A stretch of 64,000 nucleotides of DNA from Liolophura sinensis (Eukaryota; Mollusca; Polyplacophora; Chitonida; Chitonidae). The notes below the pieces were generated by a model. The model saw only the letters and a list, made by a program, of their open reading frames with translations. It did not search any database and was not told where the DNA came from. Below are positions 46,168 through 57,539 of the stretch, one piece after another (position 1 is the stretch's first letter; every line of letters starts with the position of its first letter). A program made the position numbers and the translations under genes. Location of the stretch: NCBI RefSeq assembly GCF_032854445.1, contig NC_088307.1, forward strand, positions 930,001 to 994,000. The letters run 5' to 3'.

Positions 46168-49090
46168 ATCGTGTTCCCATGTGTTTGGAGGTCACCTGTG
46201 TCATGAGTTTTGTGTACCATGATCCTGACGAAGCTTGCTCAACAGAACTGCCTATCTGTAATACTTGCAAGTGCATGGATTTAGACATCTGCGAGATGTT
46301 AAGCGCCATACACAACTTCCAGTTTTACAGAATGTTTAATTTGTATCTGATTGGTACTGTTACACCAGACGTAAAACATCGTAAATGCATGTACTTTTGT
46401 TGTATAGGGACTGTGAAGCCATTGTTACAAGAAAAGGCCCCATTTGACAAAGTCACCAACGTGTTCTCTTTGTGATCTTTGTGAATTCACATGTAAATGT
46501 ATATCAAACAACATCTTTTTGAGTGTTTTAATTAGATATCGTGATGTCTAAAAGTGAGCGCTCCGATCAAATTTAAAATTTTCAAATACGTATTACAAAC
46601 TATTAAGGATAAAAGCCAGGTTCCGGTTTCATGAAACACACTTGACTAAGTAACCAGCGGGCGTGTTGAGCTTGATGAAATATGGATGGATATTTATCTC
46701 CGGTTGATCGACAGCTCAGGATTTTAAGTCACGTGCTATAGAACCCTAAACATTCTAAAGGAGTGACTGTTCAGACTAGAAAGGTTAGTAACTGACTGTT
46801 TTCCGAAATCTTACAATGCTCCCTACCTAGGTGAGTGAAAGCAGTCCAAGACTATTCGAGCGCCAGAGCAAATTTCAAAAAGCGACGTGTTGTCATGCAA
46901 GTACTAGTAAGACCTGGAATAACACCACTTTGTGTAATTTAGAGACATGAAGTGCAGTTAGCTAAGCTTCTTAACAGTACATTGTGATAGGCTTCATGGA
47001 ACTGAACCCTGGTGATGATTAAATATACATGGTCTGTCCTGTGGTTAAAAGCAAACGTGACAAATTTCTCCCAAACTGTAAGAGTACTTTTGTTGTATAT
47101 TTGGATGTGTGTGCCATACGTTGTGTTAAATACGTTGTTGTTGTTGCAGTTGTACGTGTTGATGGGTTGTTGCGGGGTACCGAGTACATGTAGTTGATGT
47201 TAGACACAGACAGCTGCCACAAAGCTTCTGCGGGTTTCAACGCGTTTTTGTTCAACGTGATTTTCTGAAAATCAAGTAAATAAATGACTGAATGTTTTGA
47301 CAGGTTTAACACTGAGGAATGGGGCATGCATTGCTGGTGTCATTCGGGATTTTAGTCTGCAGGTGCCGCCGCCATGTTCGTGTCCCGAGTATGGAACCTA
47401 AGTCGGTTCCTCGTCCATGGGAGTTGAGTGAATCCGGCGCTATTTCCATCAAAAAAGGAACATATATACCACCTACGCATTTTAATTTTTTGTTGTTAAA
47501 AACATGCCAGTATTTGATTTGCGTCACATATTTACTTACGCATTTTGCTGGAGTTGTTAATAGCATTTTTTTGTTGCAGAATTATCAAAGAAAACCGCTG
47601 CCAAGTACCTTTCCATTTAAACTTTCAGATAACACATCCTTGCCATTTGTCATGCTTTAGTATCATTTAGAGCATTGCTTGGCTTAAATGTGTCCTAGAA
47701 GCTTTGCCTTTTAAGTGGAAATTTACCTGTGGCACTGATGGCATCCAGGGGTCCACAGTATGTGTTAAGCATCCATGTTTGGATATGTTTTTAGCATCTC
47801 AGACAGAATCAGCTGTTGAGGACAGGATGTGAGTTTTGACCGTTTCAATGAAAAAAAAAAAATAACAAAAACAAAAAGCAATCCCAGAAGGCGAAAATAA
47901 GAACGTGAATGTGGAAGAAAATTTCGAAGCATTATATACTTCAACATGACCTACAGGTACCTTGTACTATGACCTCCATCCACTGAACGGGTCCAAAATG
48001 CAGCTCGAAAATGTTCGTGAAACAAATTCAGTACTACAGAATAATTGCCTTAGGATAGGCATTGACACGGCGCTACCACAGCAGTCGGACATACATGGGC
48101 CCTTCAGACTGAATTTCTCCTATTTTCCCGCCGATTATTCTCATGTGGTCACACATTTTGTGGTATTTTCGCGCCGATTAGCCCCGTGTGGTCACACATT
48201 TTGTGGTATTTTCGCACCGATTAGCCCCGTGTGGTCACACATTTTGTCGCATTTTCGCGCCGATTAGCCCTGTGTGGTCACACATTTTTTCCTACTTTGC
48301 CCGCCGATTTTCCTCGTGTGGTCACATATTTTGTCGCATTTTCGCGCCGATTAGCCCCGTGTGGTCATACATTTTTTCCTACTTTGCCCGCCGATTTTCC
48401 TCGTGTGGTCACATATTTAAGCTACGATCATTGTGTTTGGAACTAGGCCTGAAAAGTATTATCTTTAGCATTTAAACTTGGATGAAAAAAAATTGAATGA
48501 ATGAGCTAGTTTCTGGATTAGTATTATGATCTTACTTTTTCACAAGGTTAAGAGAAAGTCGGCAATATGCCGATTATCCTTATCCGATGGTCACACATTC
48601 AGATTAGTATTAATTATGTAAGTCATGTGAAAAGTCCAGATTGCTTTTACATCTACCGTGTCCTTTAAACTTGTTGCATCTTGTGGCCGATGCCTGCAAT
48701 GCAGAATCTGCTCTATTTCGTGTTGAGATTATACGCGTTCCTTGTTTTAACACGTGATTGAAAGGTGTTTTGGGGTAATAGTGAATCAAAGTTGTGAATA
48801 AAAAGTTATTTTTATTTATTCTGCTTTAGGCATGTGTTTTAACATGTATGTTAATAGTTTGTATATATTCTGTATAAAGATACATATGGTGAGATGGTAC
48901 AATAAATTTGGCAGTCTTTGCCGAGAATTGCTACTCCATTTGATATTGATCGTCTGTAAGGCTGAACACTCTTGCCTGCTGATCATATCTTGTTTCGGTG
49001 TTCAGATTACATTCCTGATACGGGAGCCATGTTGGAGATCTTCTGCTTTACATGCCTGTCTTGGCTCCCGCATTGTGGACAAGCTATTTT
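46168..49090 (+). other. FBXW5 3' flank, probable 3' UTR and intergenic DNA
   Basis: No coding sequence recognised. AATAAA-type signals occur near 47278 and 48796, and either could end the FBXW5 transcript; none can be chosen from sequence alone. A 43-bp minisatellite lies inside at 48125-48418. Confidence 0.5.
48125..48418. repeat. 43-bp minisatellite, right contig copy
   Basis: Same array as 43690-43990 with slightly different unit composition, in the FBXW5 3' flank. Confidence 0.88.
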
Positions 49091-49094
49091 TCTC

Positions 49095-49325
49095 CTAACA
49101 TTATTGGCGTAAGGTGACTTTATGGACGTGAGGTGACGTTATTGACGTAAGGCGAAGTTATTAAGGTAATGTGACGTTATTGACGCAGGGTGAGGCTTAT
49201 GACGTAAGGCGACGTTATTGACGTAAGGCGCATTATTAAAGTAATTTGACATTGACGTAAGGTGAGGTTTTGACTGAAGGTTACGTTATTGACGCAAGGT
49301 GACGTTATTACGGTAATGTGCCATC
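49095..49325. repeat. Short degenerate repeat around GACGTTATTGACGTAAGG
   Basis: About a dozen imperfect units of 17-20 bp, each with one or two GACGT cores. Confidence 0.8.
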
Positions 49326-49744
49326 TGTCGTATATCTCTACATGTATTTTGACTCTTTCGTCTGTGGGCTGATGTTAATTGTGGACTGAATGTTGAGCAG
49401 TCAGGGTATCAAAGAATCTAGTGCACATGTATAATCGTTCCATCCGAGTCATCTTTAAAGACAGGTTTCTTGCTAAATGTGTGTTATTTGTTTAGCAGTG
49501 TTGTGCCTTGACCTGTATATATACAAGTGCTTGTCCAAAATATAGGGCCCCCTCTGTAGCGTCGCAAACTTTATTGCTACACACCTGTGTTATCTTCGTG
49601 AAAACGCTTTGAGGAGTCGGGAGCCCTATTATGTTATTTCGTGCTATTTGAATAAAGAGACATGTCAGCCATACACAGTTAAAGGGGTCTTTGTGAGTGT
49701 GTACTTATGCTTTCGACAGAGTAGTATAGGGGAGATGCTCTTTT
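49326..49744. other. No gene seen
   Basis: Unique intergenic sequence without recognisable frames or repeats. Confidence 0.5.
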
Positions 49745-50040
49745 CTCTACACGTCCCCCTGGAAGCTGGAAGACCTGGGATCAAACCCCGGTCGGGTCAT
49801 AACAAAGGCTTTTGAAATGTGACTGCGTGAGGTGTCGTCTATGGTGTCTTCAGCTTGATACATGTACGTTAGTGGCAGCAGCACTTTGGCGAGATGGACT
49901 GGGCCTGGACTCGCCCTGTCACAAGACTCCACAGTATATGTACACACACGTAATAATTCTTCCTCGTCATATGACTGAAAATGGCACTGAAAAAAAGGGA
50001 AAAAAAGTACGACGTAAAACCTAAAGTCACATACTTTCCT
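49745..50040 (+). mobile_element. SINE, second family
   Basis: Head with GGGATCAAACCCCGGTCGGG and CATAACAAAGGCTTTTGAAA, body AGTGGCAGCAGCACTTTGGC and ATGGACTGGGCC, tail TCGTCATATGACTGAAAATG and ACGACGTAAAACC. Confidence 0.72.
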
Positions 50041-50145
50041 CCACACCATTACCATATAAGAATGCCACATACATACATGAGGTGCCGTGCAGCACTTGGA
50101 GTTTTAATGGTTATAGTTGGTAGCATGCTGGATCTCATGTCGGTA

Positions 50146-50404
50146 TACACTCAAAAAATTAATCTCTTAAATTTGACAGGACGTCTGTTACCTGAGTGAT
50201 GCTAGATTGTGTTTGTGTATTGTAGCAAACTATTCTGCTAAATGTAACATATACTCTATTATGTCAACATAACCATTCTATTAAACTAAGTGGATGTTAT
50301 GTTGAATGTGGCACAGTATTGTCTTATAATAACAGAATACATTCCAGCATCACTCAGACGACAGAATTTGTGTTAGTTTTAAACAGATTAATTTTTTGAG
50401 TGTA
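50146..50404. mobile_element. MITE with long terminal inverted repeats, copy 1
   Basis: 259 bp; left end TACACTCAAAAAATTAATCT, right end its reverse complement. The inverted similarity runs further inward (GTCTGTTACCTGAGTGATGC against GCATCACTCAGACGACAGA). TA at both ends fits a Tc1/mariner-type target duplication. No coding capacity. Confidence 0.85.
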
Positions 50405-50853
50405 GATTCAATTGACTGACCCACATAGGCTTTGAATAGTTAAGGAATTGCAAAACACTTCCATAGTCATCTGAGGTCATTTAGCAAACTACCATAAGCA
50501 GTCTACGAACAGCATTAACCTAAACCGTTTCGCAGAAGTGCACAATGCTTATATGAAGCCTGTTTGACCGTAGCCGGTTATGTGGACGCTTTGTAGCAGT
50601 CTTATGCGTTGAATTAATGATGGCAGTTGTTATAAGTAGTTTCAATAAATAAATAGATTAAATTACAGAATATGTATAAATTACAGAGAAAAAAAAAAGA
50701 TGATAAGCTCTCTGCTTTTATTGGGCAGATATTGTAAACTATTGAAGGGCGATAACTCTTACACCAGACGGCCGAGGTTGAACAAGGCATGCGTTGCGGT
50801 GGTTTGTAGGCTTTAAAAATACATAATGTGCTGAAAGAAGATCATTTATTCCA

Positions 50854-51522
50854 CTATTTTTCTCCAATCATCAACTTTCCAAAACGGTACGCATAAAACT
50901 TTTGAAGCCGATTATGCTTCCTCATTGTCACCTCCGACTTTTTGATGTATCCTTCGAAATCCAGAACAAAAGGCTTTAGTCGATCGCCCGATTGTTTCTT
51001 GGTGAACCGAACCAGGCAAGTTGCTAACTTATTGAATTCGTCGTCTAAAGTTAGAACTTTTTGTGAAAGAAATTCCATTTCTGTTCGGTATTTTCAACAT
51101 GACAATTTTGCTAATCGCTACAACCAGAACCATGGATAGGCTGTGGAAAATGATTCAGGAAAGAGACCATAGCCCTTATGATTAACACCATTGCTCTGCG
51201 CCTTCTGTTTCATTGACTTCCAGACTCCATTAATGTAAGGTTGTAAACTGATAGGGTATGCGAATTCTCCTTTCAGATGCACTAGAAGTATACCTAAGTT
51301 GGGAAAGTCTTACTTTCGCAAGGGAGTAGAATACCTTCAGTCTGCTTCACAATTTTGTTTCTTCCTTTGATGTAAGACATGCATCGTATCGTAAGGACAA
51401 AGGGTGAGTAATGCACGTTTGGGACAGATGAATGGTTTGTGCAGCCCTCTCCCGGGGATGTCCTGGGGAATGTAGAGCCGTGTCAATACGTGGTTCGCTT
51501 TCCCCTGTACCATCCCCAACAC
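50854..51522 (-). pseudogene. Unidentified broken reading frame
   Basis: One frame on the - strand stays largely open over about 220 codons with four internal stops (TGA, TAA, TAG, TGA). The last 74 codons from an ATG at 51078 are open and look protein-like (LDDEFNKLATCLVRFTKKQS, KPFVLDFEGYIKKSEV, RKHNRLQKFYAYRFGKLM). AATAAA on the same strand follows 3 nt after the stop (50845-50850). No family recognised. It may be a decayed retrocopy or transposon gene. Confidence 0.3.
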
Positions 51523-51890
51523 TCAACACTGTGACATGGAGCACGATTGGTTCAGCACTAGCTTCATTCGTCGGTTTACGGACAATCTGTTGCCATGCAA
51601 TCCACAATCTAGTGGCTGAAATATCACCCAGCTATGCAGGAAAATGTAAATAAAAAATTAAGCAAAATTAATTCCTAAGGCATCCTTTAATAGTTTGAGA
51701 GAGTTTTCGAAGTGCTTGGTACCATTTCATAAATCGTCACTCTTCACGGTTATAATCAATCTGGTAAAAACAGTTTTGAACCGAAACCATAAATCGCGTA
51801 ATCACAAGATACATATGTAGCACTTTGATAACATGAGTGCTGCGTGTCAGGAATCATATATCGAAGGCAATGTTTGACGGATAATAAACG

Positions 51891-52178
51891 TACACTCCAA
51901 GAATTAATCTGTTTATTTTAACACAACTTTCTGTTGTCTGGCTGATGCTAGAATGTATTCTGTTAATATAACATAACATTTATGTTATGTATAACATAAT
52001 CCATAATAATCACACTTGACATAATATCCTGTTAGTCTAATAGATTCTTTATGTTCAATTAAAAGAATATGTGTGCTATATTTAACAGAACAATCTGCCG
52101 CAAAAGCAGAATAGATTCTAGCATCCCTCAGACAACAGGCCTTCTGTTCAATTTAACACATTAATTTTTACAATTTAG
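51891..52178. mobile_element. MITE, copy 2 of the same family
   Basis: Left end TACACTCCAAGAATTAATCT, inner GTTGTCTGGCTGATGCTAG, mirrored by CTAGCATCCCTCAGACAACA and TTAATTTTTACAATTTA. More diverged than the copy at 50146; the right terminus has decayed. Confidence 0.75.
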
Positions 52179-52199
52179 TCCATGGCTGTAACAGCTGGT

Positions 52200-53520
52200 A
52201 ATTAAATTGTAGGGTACTGATAACATTGACAGGTTACGCCGGTCAAACAACAGTCACAAAATCGCTGTGACAGCCTGTGTTCAGATTGTAGGGTACTGAT
52301 AACATTGACAGGTTACGCCGGTCAAACAACAGTCACAAAATCGCTGTGACAGCCTGTGTTCAGATTGTAGGGTACTGATAACATTGACAGGTTACGCCGG
52401 TCAAACAACAGTCACAAAATCGCTGTGACGGCCTGTGTTCGAATTGTAGGGTACTGATAACATTGACAGGTTACGCCGGTCAAACAACAGTCACAAAATC
52501 GCTGTGACGGCCTGTGTTCAGATTGTAGGGCACTGATAACTTTCACAGGTTACGCCGGTCAAACAACAGTCACAAAATGGCTGTGACGGCCTGTGTTCAG
52601 ATTGTATGGTACTGATAACATTGACAGGTTATGCCGGTCAAACAACAGTCACAAAATCGCTGTGACAGCCTGTGTTCAGATTGTAGGGTATTGATAACAT
52701 TGACAGGTTACGCCGTTCAAACAACAGTCACAAAATCGCTGTGACAGCCTATGTTCAGATTGTATGGTACTGATAACATTGACAGGTTACGCCGTTCAAA
52801 CAACAGTCACAAAATCGCTGTGACAGCCTGTGTTCAGATTGTAGGGTACTGATAACATTGACAGGTTACGCCGGTCAAACAACAGTCACAAAATCGCTGT
52901 GACGGCCTGTGTTCAGATTGTAGGGCAGTGATAACTTTCTCAGGTTACGCCGGTCAAACAACAGTCACAAAATGGCTGTGACGACCTGTGTTTAGATTGT
53001 ATGGTACTGATAACATTGACAGGTTACGCCGGTCAAACAACAGTCACAAAATCGCTGTGACAGCCTGTGTTCAGATTGTAGGGTATTGATAACATTGACA
53101 GGTTACGCCGGTCAAACAACAGTCACAAAATCGTTGTGACAGCCTGTGTTCAGATTGTAGGGTACTGATAATATTGACAGGTTACGCCGGTCAAACAACA
53201 GTCACAAAATCGCTGTGACAGCCTGTGTTCAGATTGTAGGGTACTGATAACATTGACAGATTACGCCGGTCAGACAATAGTCAGAAAATCGCTGTGACAG
53301 CCTGTGTTCGAATTGTAGGGTATTGATAACACTGACAGGTTACGCCGTTCAAACAACAGTCACAAAATCGCTGAGACGGACTGTGTTCATATTGTAGGCT
53401 ACTGATAACATTGACAGGTTACGCCGGTCAAACAATAGTCACAAAATGGCTGTGACAGCCTGTGTTCAGATTGTAGGGTACTGATAACATTGACAGGTTA
53501 CGCTGGTCAAGCAATAGACA
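52200..53520. repeat. 79-bp satellite, about 16.7 copies, with 5-unit higher-order repeat
   Basis: Unit: GACAGGTTACGCCGGTCAAA, CAACAGTCACAAAATCGCTG, TGACAGCCTGTGTTCAGATT and GTAGGGTACTGATAACATT. A variant unit with GATAACTTT(C) at 52531 recurs at 52926, exactly 395 bp (five units) later, with the same neighbouring variants. Most units carry the inverted pair GTCACA/TGTGAC. Confidence 0.96.
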
Positions 53521-54820
53521 CATCCCGTACCGAATCCACAAAGCCATATTAAGTAAAAAAAAATTTTTTTTTTTTGGAGGGGGAGGGGGAAGCATTGAAT
53601 ATGATCATTTGTTCCACTTATCAGCGTTATCTTAAGACAAATGTGTCCTATTTTCAATTTGTAGTAATGAAATCTAAGCATTGTAAAGAGTGTTTGAAAT
53701 TATTACTTAAGTCAGAAACGGTTTTGTAAAGTTGACCCCTGATCTATCATGATGTAAAGATGTCAACAACGTGGAAATGTCCCGGTGGAGAGGTTGCTGT
53801 CACACCGATGACAAAAACCGAAGGGTTCCTGACAGAAATTGTCAACTGTCTCCAAGATCCATGACCTTTTCTGAATATACATACTCATGTATATACAACG
53901 TTACAATGTACGTAGTTATTGACAAAATCCAAAATGGCCACCAAAAACAAAAAGGCAAGCCTATCCTGCCAGCTTTTTGTTCGATAGGAATTCAACCAAA
54001 ACCTACATCCCTAGAACTCGGAAAACGGCTCATTTACATTATGGCGTGTTTATAGAGCGTTAACATCTATTTCTGCGATCTCTTAAAATCAAGATGGCCA
54101 TAAAATGTATTGTTAAAAAAAACTACGACATATTTTACGAGCCATAGCTATTATGCTCCAGTCTTTAATTAGATAAACAGATAATCATTCGACTATAACT
54201 TTGATGTGACGACTGGAAAATGACCCCCTGTTACTATCGAGCGAATCACATTGTGTCTACGTACCTGTATCTGGCCTTGTGGCATTTGTTAAGATACTGT
54301 ATGCTGTTTAATCAACGTCACGAGTTATTACAGTACGAAAACTACCCTGTCAAGGATATTTCATCAAAACCCTTTACTTCAAGTTTTCTCTGGTTTACAT
54401 TGAGAACATAGCCCTTCATAATTGCTTCATAACTGTGTCTAATTCCGATTGGCCCGGGGCCTTGTGAAGTATATTTGTCGTGCTGAATTAGATTGTCACC
54501 TTGAATATACGAACTGTTGCAATCAAAGCGCAACTGAGATACATAGTATGATCAACGAGAACTTAAGAACTATACGCACCATAGCATTGCCATCTCCGAA
54601 GAAAAACCGACGCGCAAATGGCACATCGTGTGCTTGCAGGATGGATAGTTTCCCATTTGTACTGGTCAGTGATACGTCCGTGTACAACGTCTATAGTGGT
54701 GTTCTACCGGAAACTCTGATCTCGTCACACATCTTAGTTGATGAAGCATCACGTGCGTCCAGCGAGGATTGTCACAGAGCTGTCCCTCTTTACTTGCGTA
54801 TGAGTTCGACGCATCAAAGT
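53521..54820. other. No supported gene
   Basis: Unique AT-rich DNA. An open stretch near 54449-54841 lacks an ATG start at its 5' end and shows no recognised similarity. Confidence 0.45.
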
Positions 54821-54824
54821 TGTA

Positions 54825-54960
54825 TGGCCATCGGATGTTGAGACTAGCTCCGTAGGCCTACATGTTCGACCTATCTGAGGTGAGTTGAGTCGATTCAATA
54901 TGCTCTGGTGTTTACTGAACTTCACGTGCATGCCGTGCAAAGTTATAGGCGTGGGACCCT
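54825..54960 (+). repeat. Dispersed repeat with GTATGGCCATCGG core, copy 1
   Basis: Text TATGGCCATCGGATGTTGAG, CTACATGTTCGACC and TGCTCTGGTG recurs at about 56620-56770 and 56770-56870 (TATGACCGTCGGGGATTGAG, CATACATGTTCGACCTATTT). A second shared block (TCTTCCCCGATGATTCAC near 55180, TCTTCCCGGATGATACAC near 56515) suggests a larger duplicated unit. Confidence 0.6.
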
Positions 54961-55691
54961 GCCGTTGGGACCTCACTGCCTACGCTTTGAGAAGTGTGAT
55001 TTGCGTATTTTAATTATAATGTTAAAATTGTTTATTTGTGCCATCAGTTATCTACAAGTATTATCATTTAATTTGTGTATACGGAAATTGTCATCAGGTG
55101 GGGATAAATATTGTACATTCCTTGTTTTGTCGCATGCGGATGAGTGGCTTGAAATGGCCTGTGCTGGTCGCCATCTTGCCATCTTCCCCGATGATTCACT
55201 CCAGCATATAGACTTACGTTGTTTGTCTCTTGTCCAGGTAAGCAGTTTCATGTATTGTATACCGGAGCAAAGCTGATTGTTATTTCATAAACATTCATGA
55301 GAATGATATTTGCTAGATTCTGATAGCTCACAAATAACGCTAAATTCATGTTTCTTTGTGAAGCCCACCCTCACATCGGTCTCGTTACACAAACTGTCGC
55401 AACGTAGTGCGTACGTCATGTAAACACCAGCTGGCAATCAGCATGTTCAAATATGTGAATTAGTTCATCCTAATTAACCCGTTCCAAACTGTTAATTCTT
55501 TTAATTTTATAATGTAAGATCAATTATAAAAAATCAATTGTCAAATTGTAGATTTAGTAATTTGTTTCATTGGAAGTAAAAGGTCAACATGCAAATGACT
55601 AAGCCCACATTCGGTACACGGTTCGCTCGTATTGGGAGACATACAGTTCGAAGTCGAGGAGAGTGTATGTAGGAAATGTTATTTACTATAT

Positions 55692-56340
55692 CAGGCAGCG
55701 AAATTTGGCCTGCCGGCGAAACCCAGAAATCGGTTACGTCTTTTCCGCCTCGCCTAACCGATCATTCGGTTACGCCACGTATGTTTATCAACCCGATCGG
55801 TTACGCTAATTGTTTACGTGGTATATGTTTCAGGCATCATTCTGGATCATTAATAAAAGTATTCAGCTCAGTGTTATGTTTGTTTTTCTTTTCTATATCT
55901 AGCAGCTCATACCGTAAGGTTGGTGAACAAAAGAAAGAGAAATTTTACACTCACACGGTGTTTCAACGTTGTGTGTTGCCTGGTTGGTACTTGACTCCTG
56001 TGGCACATTTTTACGTGAAATTCCGTTATACAGGCTTATATGTGAAAAGATAAGTCAAAATAAATAATTTGAGTATTATCTCAAAGCCTGTAAAGCATAT
56101 ATGAATGATTACATTTCCATGTGGCCAGCACAGGCAGCTGGCTGTGGCTGACCGCATACTGGCCGCGTTGTGGTTATGAAAGCTGTTCAGTCCAGTTTAT
56201 CTGTAGTTACCTAATGCACACTGACTCTAAGGACGTTCTCGTTGGACAGTTGGCCTAACCGATTTTCCGGTTAGCCAAATTGAACCGCACGTAACCGTTG
56301 CGCGACCGACGGTTTCGTTCGCGCCAAATTTCGCTGCCTG
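55692..56340. mobile_element. TIR element (non-autonomous DNA transposon), copy 2
   Basis: Begins CAGGCAGCGAAATTTGGC and ends with the exact reverse complement (18 bp). TATAT stands directly outside both ends, a possible 5-bp target duplication. Inner ends carry repeated GGTTACG/CTAACCGAT motifs, as in the copy at 30276. No transposase frame was found inside. Confidence 0.78.
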
Positions 56341-56619
56341 TATATCCAGATACTGGACGGATAATTCATTTCTGCATAAGCAGAGCATATACAGTAATTT
56401 CATATTAGGCTGTTCAATATCTATCACATGAGATGTACACACCCTAAGTTTAAAGGTCTCCTGCAAAACTCTTACTGTAATGTAATGGCATCTATGGTAG
56501 TTGTCATTTCGCCGTCTTCCCGGATGATACACAGATCACACCAGCCTGTATTTTGTGTATCTCTTCTCTAGAATAAAGAGGACTTGACCCAACTCTCCTG
56601 TCATGAATTATTCACACGT

Positions 56620-56870
56620 CTTGTATATGGCCATCGGGGATTGAGAGCAGCTCGGTACAAGTTCAACCTGTCTAAGTTGAGTTGAGTCGAGTCGAGTCGA
56701 GTCGAGTCGAGTCGAGTCGAGTCACCAAAGTATGTATACTGAGCTTTACCTGTATGCAATTCAAAGTTGTATGACCGTCGGGGATTGAGACCAGCTCCAT
56801 ACATGTTCGACCTATTTGAGTCGTGCATTCAGCTCTGGTGGGTTCTGTGCTTTACTCGTAGATTCTCAGC
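56620..56870 (+). repeat. Dispersed repeat with GTATGGCCATCGG core, copies 2 and 3 in tandem
   Basis: Two diverged copies of the unit at 54825, separated by a (GAGTC)n run at 56681-56723. Non-coding. Confidence 0.6.
56681..56723. repeat. (GAGTC)n microsatellite
   Basis: About eight pentamers, the first being GAGTT. Confidence 0.95.
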
Positions 56871-56874
56871 GAAT

Positions 56875-57535
56875 ACATCTGACAGAAACTAGGTGAAACC
56901 TCCGTACGTGTGAGTCAGGTCCCTTAAAATGTGAGTCCAATATACCTGACAATCTGAGTCAGTTTGTGCAGACCCGTATCCCATCCGCGCACCGAGGTTG
57001 GAGTGGTAACTAAAACCGCACAACCAGTAAACAAGGATATGTAAAGAAAAGCTTACGTCAGTAATAGAAACCTGTTTCTTTAACAGAAAATATACTTTTA
57101 TTCACACATTTTAGACCAGCATGTCATATATGAAACAGGTCATACAAAACATATTATAACATAGCAACAAGCATAACTGGCATATTCAGGACGCATCATT
57201 AGCACAATGATTGCATAAATTTGAATACAATATTTTGTGTTACACTCTCATAAAATTCCGTAGGATTAGCACGCCACCAATAAAATGTAGGACATGGAAG
57301 AAGTGTACGACATATGGAAGAAGTGTACGACATATGGAAGACTATTAATGTACATGGAAAATGGAAGAATTGAAATCGTGGCATATATATCATTGTACAA
57401 ACCATGCAGCAAAGTACAAAATCTGAATTTATGACACAGACATTGTGGATTAAAAACTATGTTTAATGTGAGGAGTACATTACAGCGTTATAGGGTACAT
57501 ATAGTTGTGCGATAGTACTTGACTCAACTCTCCTG
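56875..57535. other. No gene seen; possible minus-strand transcript end
   Basis: On the - strand AATAAAAG lies near 57093, with ordinary AT-rich sequence upstream of it (57100-57430). It could be a poly(A) signal of a minus-strand transcript, conceivably a very long cadherin 3' UTR, but nothing links the two. Confidence 0.2.
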
Positions 57536-57539
57536 TCGT

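Larger units (their letters stand above)
44797..49011. repeat. Right copy of duplicated 4.2-kb block (contig overlap)
   Basis: Counterpart of 40347-44596. It carries the intact FBXW5 last exon and continues without a break into unique sequence after 49011, so it belongs to the contig that runs on to the right. Confidence 0.9.

Noticed and set aside
41494-49011. A genuine tandem duplication of the FBXW5 3' end
   Set aside because: The copies flank an N gap, one ends and one begins exactly at the gap, and their differences look like sequencing indels. Contig overlap is simpler.
51078-51345. Mitochondrial insertion with TGA read as Trp
   Set aside because: The frame also contains TAA and TAG, and no mitochondrial protein is recognisable.
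54449-54841. 130-codon open stretch on the + strand
   Set aside because: The frame opens at a TTG, not an ATG, overlaps a dispersed repeat at its end and has no recognised domain or splice context.
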